Assembly (NCBI GenBank): GCA_021159525.1
Contig: JAGHEC010000205.1
Span: 1 to 14,152 of the forward strand
DNA from: Deltaproteobacteria bacterium
Lineage (GTDB): Bacteria > Desulfobacterota > DSM-4660 > Desulfatiglandales > Desulfatiglandaceae
Reading direction: 5' to 3'
Length of the DNA stretch: 14,152 nucleotides
In this document: one piece after another, positions 13,746-14,152 of the stretch
How positions within the stretch are numbered: the stretch's first letter is position 1
Layout of the letters: the number at the start of each line of letters is the position of its first letter
The notes under the pieces: model-generated
The model's input: the letters and a program-made list of their open reading frames with translations, nothing else
Told to the model about the DNA's origin: nothing
The model's database searches: none
Position numbers and translations under genes: made by a program

Positions 13746-13819
13746 GCCGCAGACCCCGGCGAAAGCCGCTTTGTCCGACTCGGATGCAGACACGATCTCG
13801 GGAGCCCTGACAGATTCAC
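13746..13819. terminator. Possible weak terminator in the convergent intergenic space
   Basis: CGGC-gaaa-GCCG (13757-13768) forms a four-pair stem closed by a GNRA tetraloop, followed by only three Ts. It lies 12 bp after the dapA stop, between converging genes, where termination is expected. The stem is short, so this is a weak call. Confidence 0.25.
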
Positions 13820-14152
13820 TTACATGAGACCTGTTTTGCTGTCGTAGCGGCTGGAAAAGACTGCCGCTTTTCCGGAGAAGATATTACAGTGGGTCAGGAC
13901 GTGCTCGGCCACTGCCTTTCGCCGGGAAAGATTCAGATCATTGAATGCCGCTACCCACACGGCCTCGTCCGTAATGGTGGAAAGGAGGTCCCAGATCTCC
14001 TTTGCAGACATGTCAGGATCAATGGCCGGGCCACGCACCGAGGAAGGTGATTTCAACAGATTGCGGGCCTGGCGCCTGATCTGCTCAAGCCTGTCGATCA
14101 AAATCTGACATTCGCGGTCAAATATCTCGTAGGTCTCGCACGGTTTGGTAAC
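13820..14152 (-). CDS. Hypothetical protein, 5' end beyond the window
   Basis: The minus-strand frame stays open from the TAA at 13820-13822 to the window edge, giving at least 110 residues. The in-frame TTG at 14099-14101 is probably not the start, because the upstream residues (TKPCETYEIFDRECQIL) read like genuine protein continuing into RLEQIRRQARNLL. The visible part is hydrophilic and mostly helical-looking, with a middle segment SAKEIWDLLSTITDEAVWVA and C-terminal NDLNLSRRKAVAEHVLTH. I see no signal peptide, membrane segment or catalytic motif. I do not recognise the family. It converges on dapA and is unlikely to belong to that operon. Confidence 0.65.
   Translation of the reverse strand, partial: VTKPCETYEIFDRECQILIDRLEQIRRQARNLLKSPSSVRGPAIDPDMSAKEIWDLLSTITDEAVWVAAFNDLNLSRRKAVAEHVLTHCNIFSGKAAVFSSRYDSKTGLM

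Overview
The window looks like chromosomal DNA of an anaerobic, deltaproteobacterium-like organism (Desulfobacterota). This is inferred from gene content and order: an Mrp/Mbh-type antiporter module, an arginine-lysine cluster with a small LptM-like lipoprotein gene inside it, frequent TTG/GTG starts with strong Shine-Dalgarno sequences, and GC-rich genes between more AT-rich spacers. No species can be named from the sequence alone.

Layout. (i) 1-829 is non-coding and holds three copies (A, B, C) of a hairpin-forming repeat, a separate strong hairpin (407-453) and a possible promoter. (ii) 830-2461 encodes a soluble two-component pair: a receiver-only response regulator and a PAS-histidine kinase without membrane segments. 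(iii) 2585-7103 encodes an ion-translocating membrane module in the order MrpE, MrpF, MrpG, MbhD-like (DUF4040), MbhE-MrpB fusion, MrpC, MrpD. This matches the subunit order of the membrane arm (MbhA-H) of Mbh hydrogenases. No MrpA and no hydrogenase gene is present. A fourth repeat copy (D), flanked by a 13-bp direct repeat, lies between mrpF and mrpG. (iv) 7104-7566 is non-coding and contains a roughly 245-bp element with near-perfect 26-bp inverted arms and internal hairpins. (v) 7567-13745 is a biosynthetic run on the plus strand: argG, argH, lptM-like lipoprotein, lysA, dapF, dapA. (vi) A partial minus-strand gene of unknown function enters from the right edge (13820-14152), convergent with dapA.

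How the genes work together. The kinase and regulator probably form a cytoplasmic phosphorelay; their position just upstream suggests, but does not prove, a link with the antiporter genes. The Mrp-type subunits would form a membrane complex exchanging Na+ and H+, or the ion-pumping arm of a larger redox complex encoded elsewhere. ArgG and ArgH perform the last two steps of arginine synthesis. DapA, DapF and LysA belong to the diaminopimelate/lysine pathway, which also feeds peptidoglycan synthesis.

The most unusual content is non-coding: two unrelated families of long inverted-repeat elements, one with a likely target-site duplication inside the antiporter operon, the other at the junction between the antiporter operon and the arginine-lysine operon.
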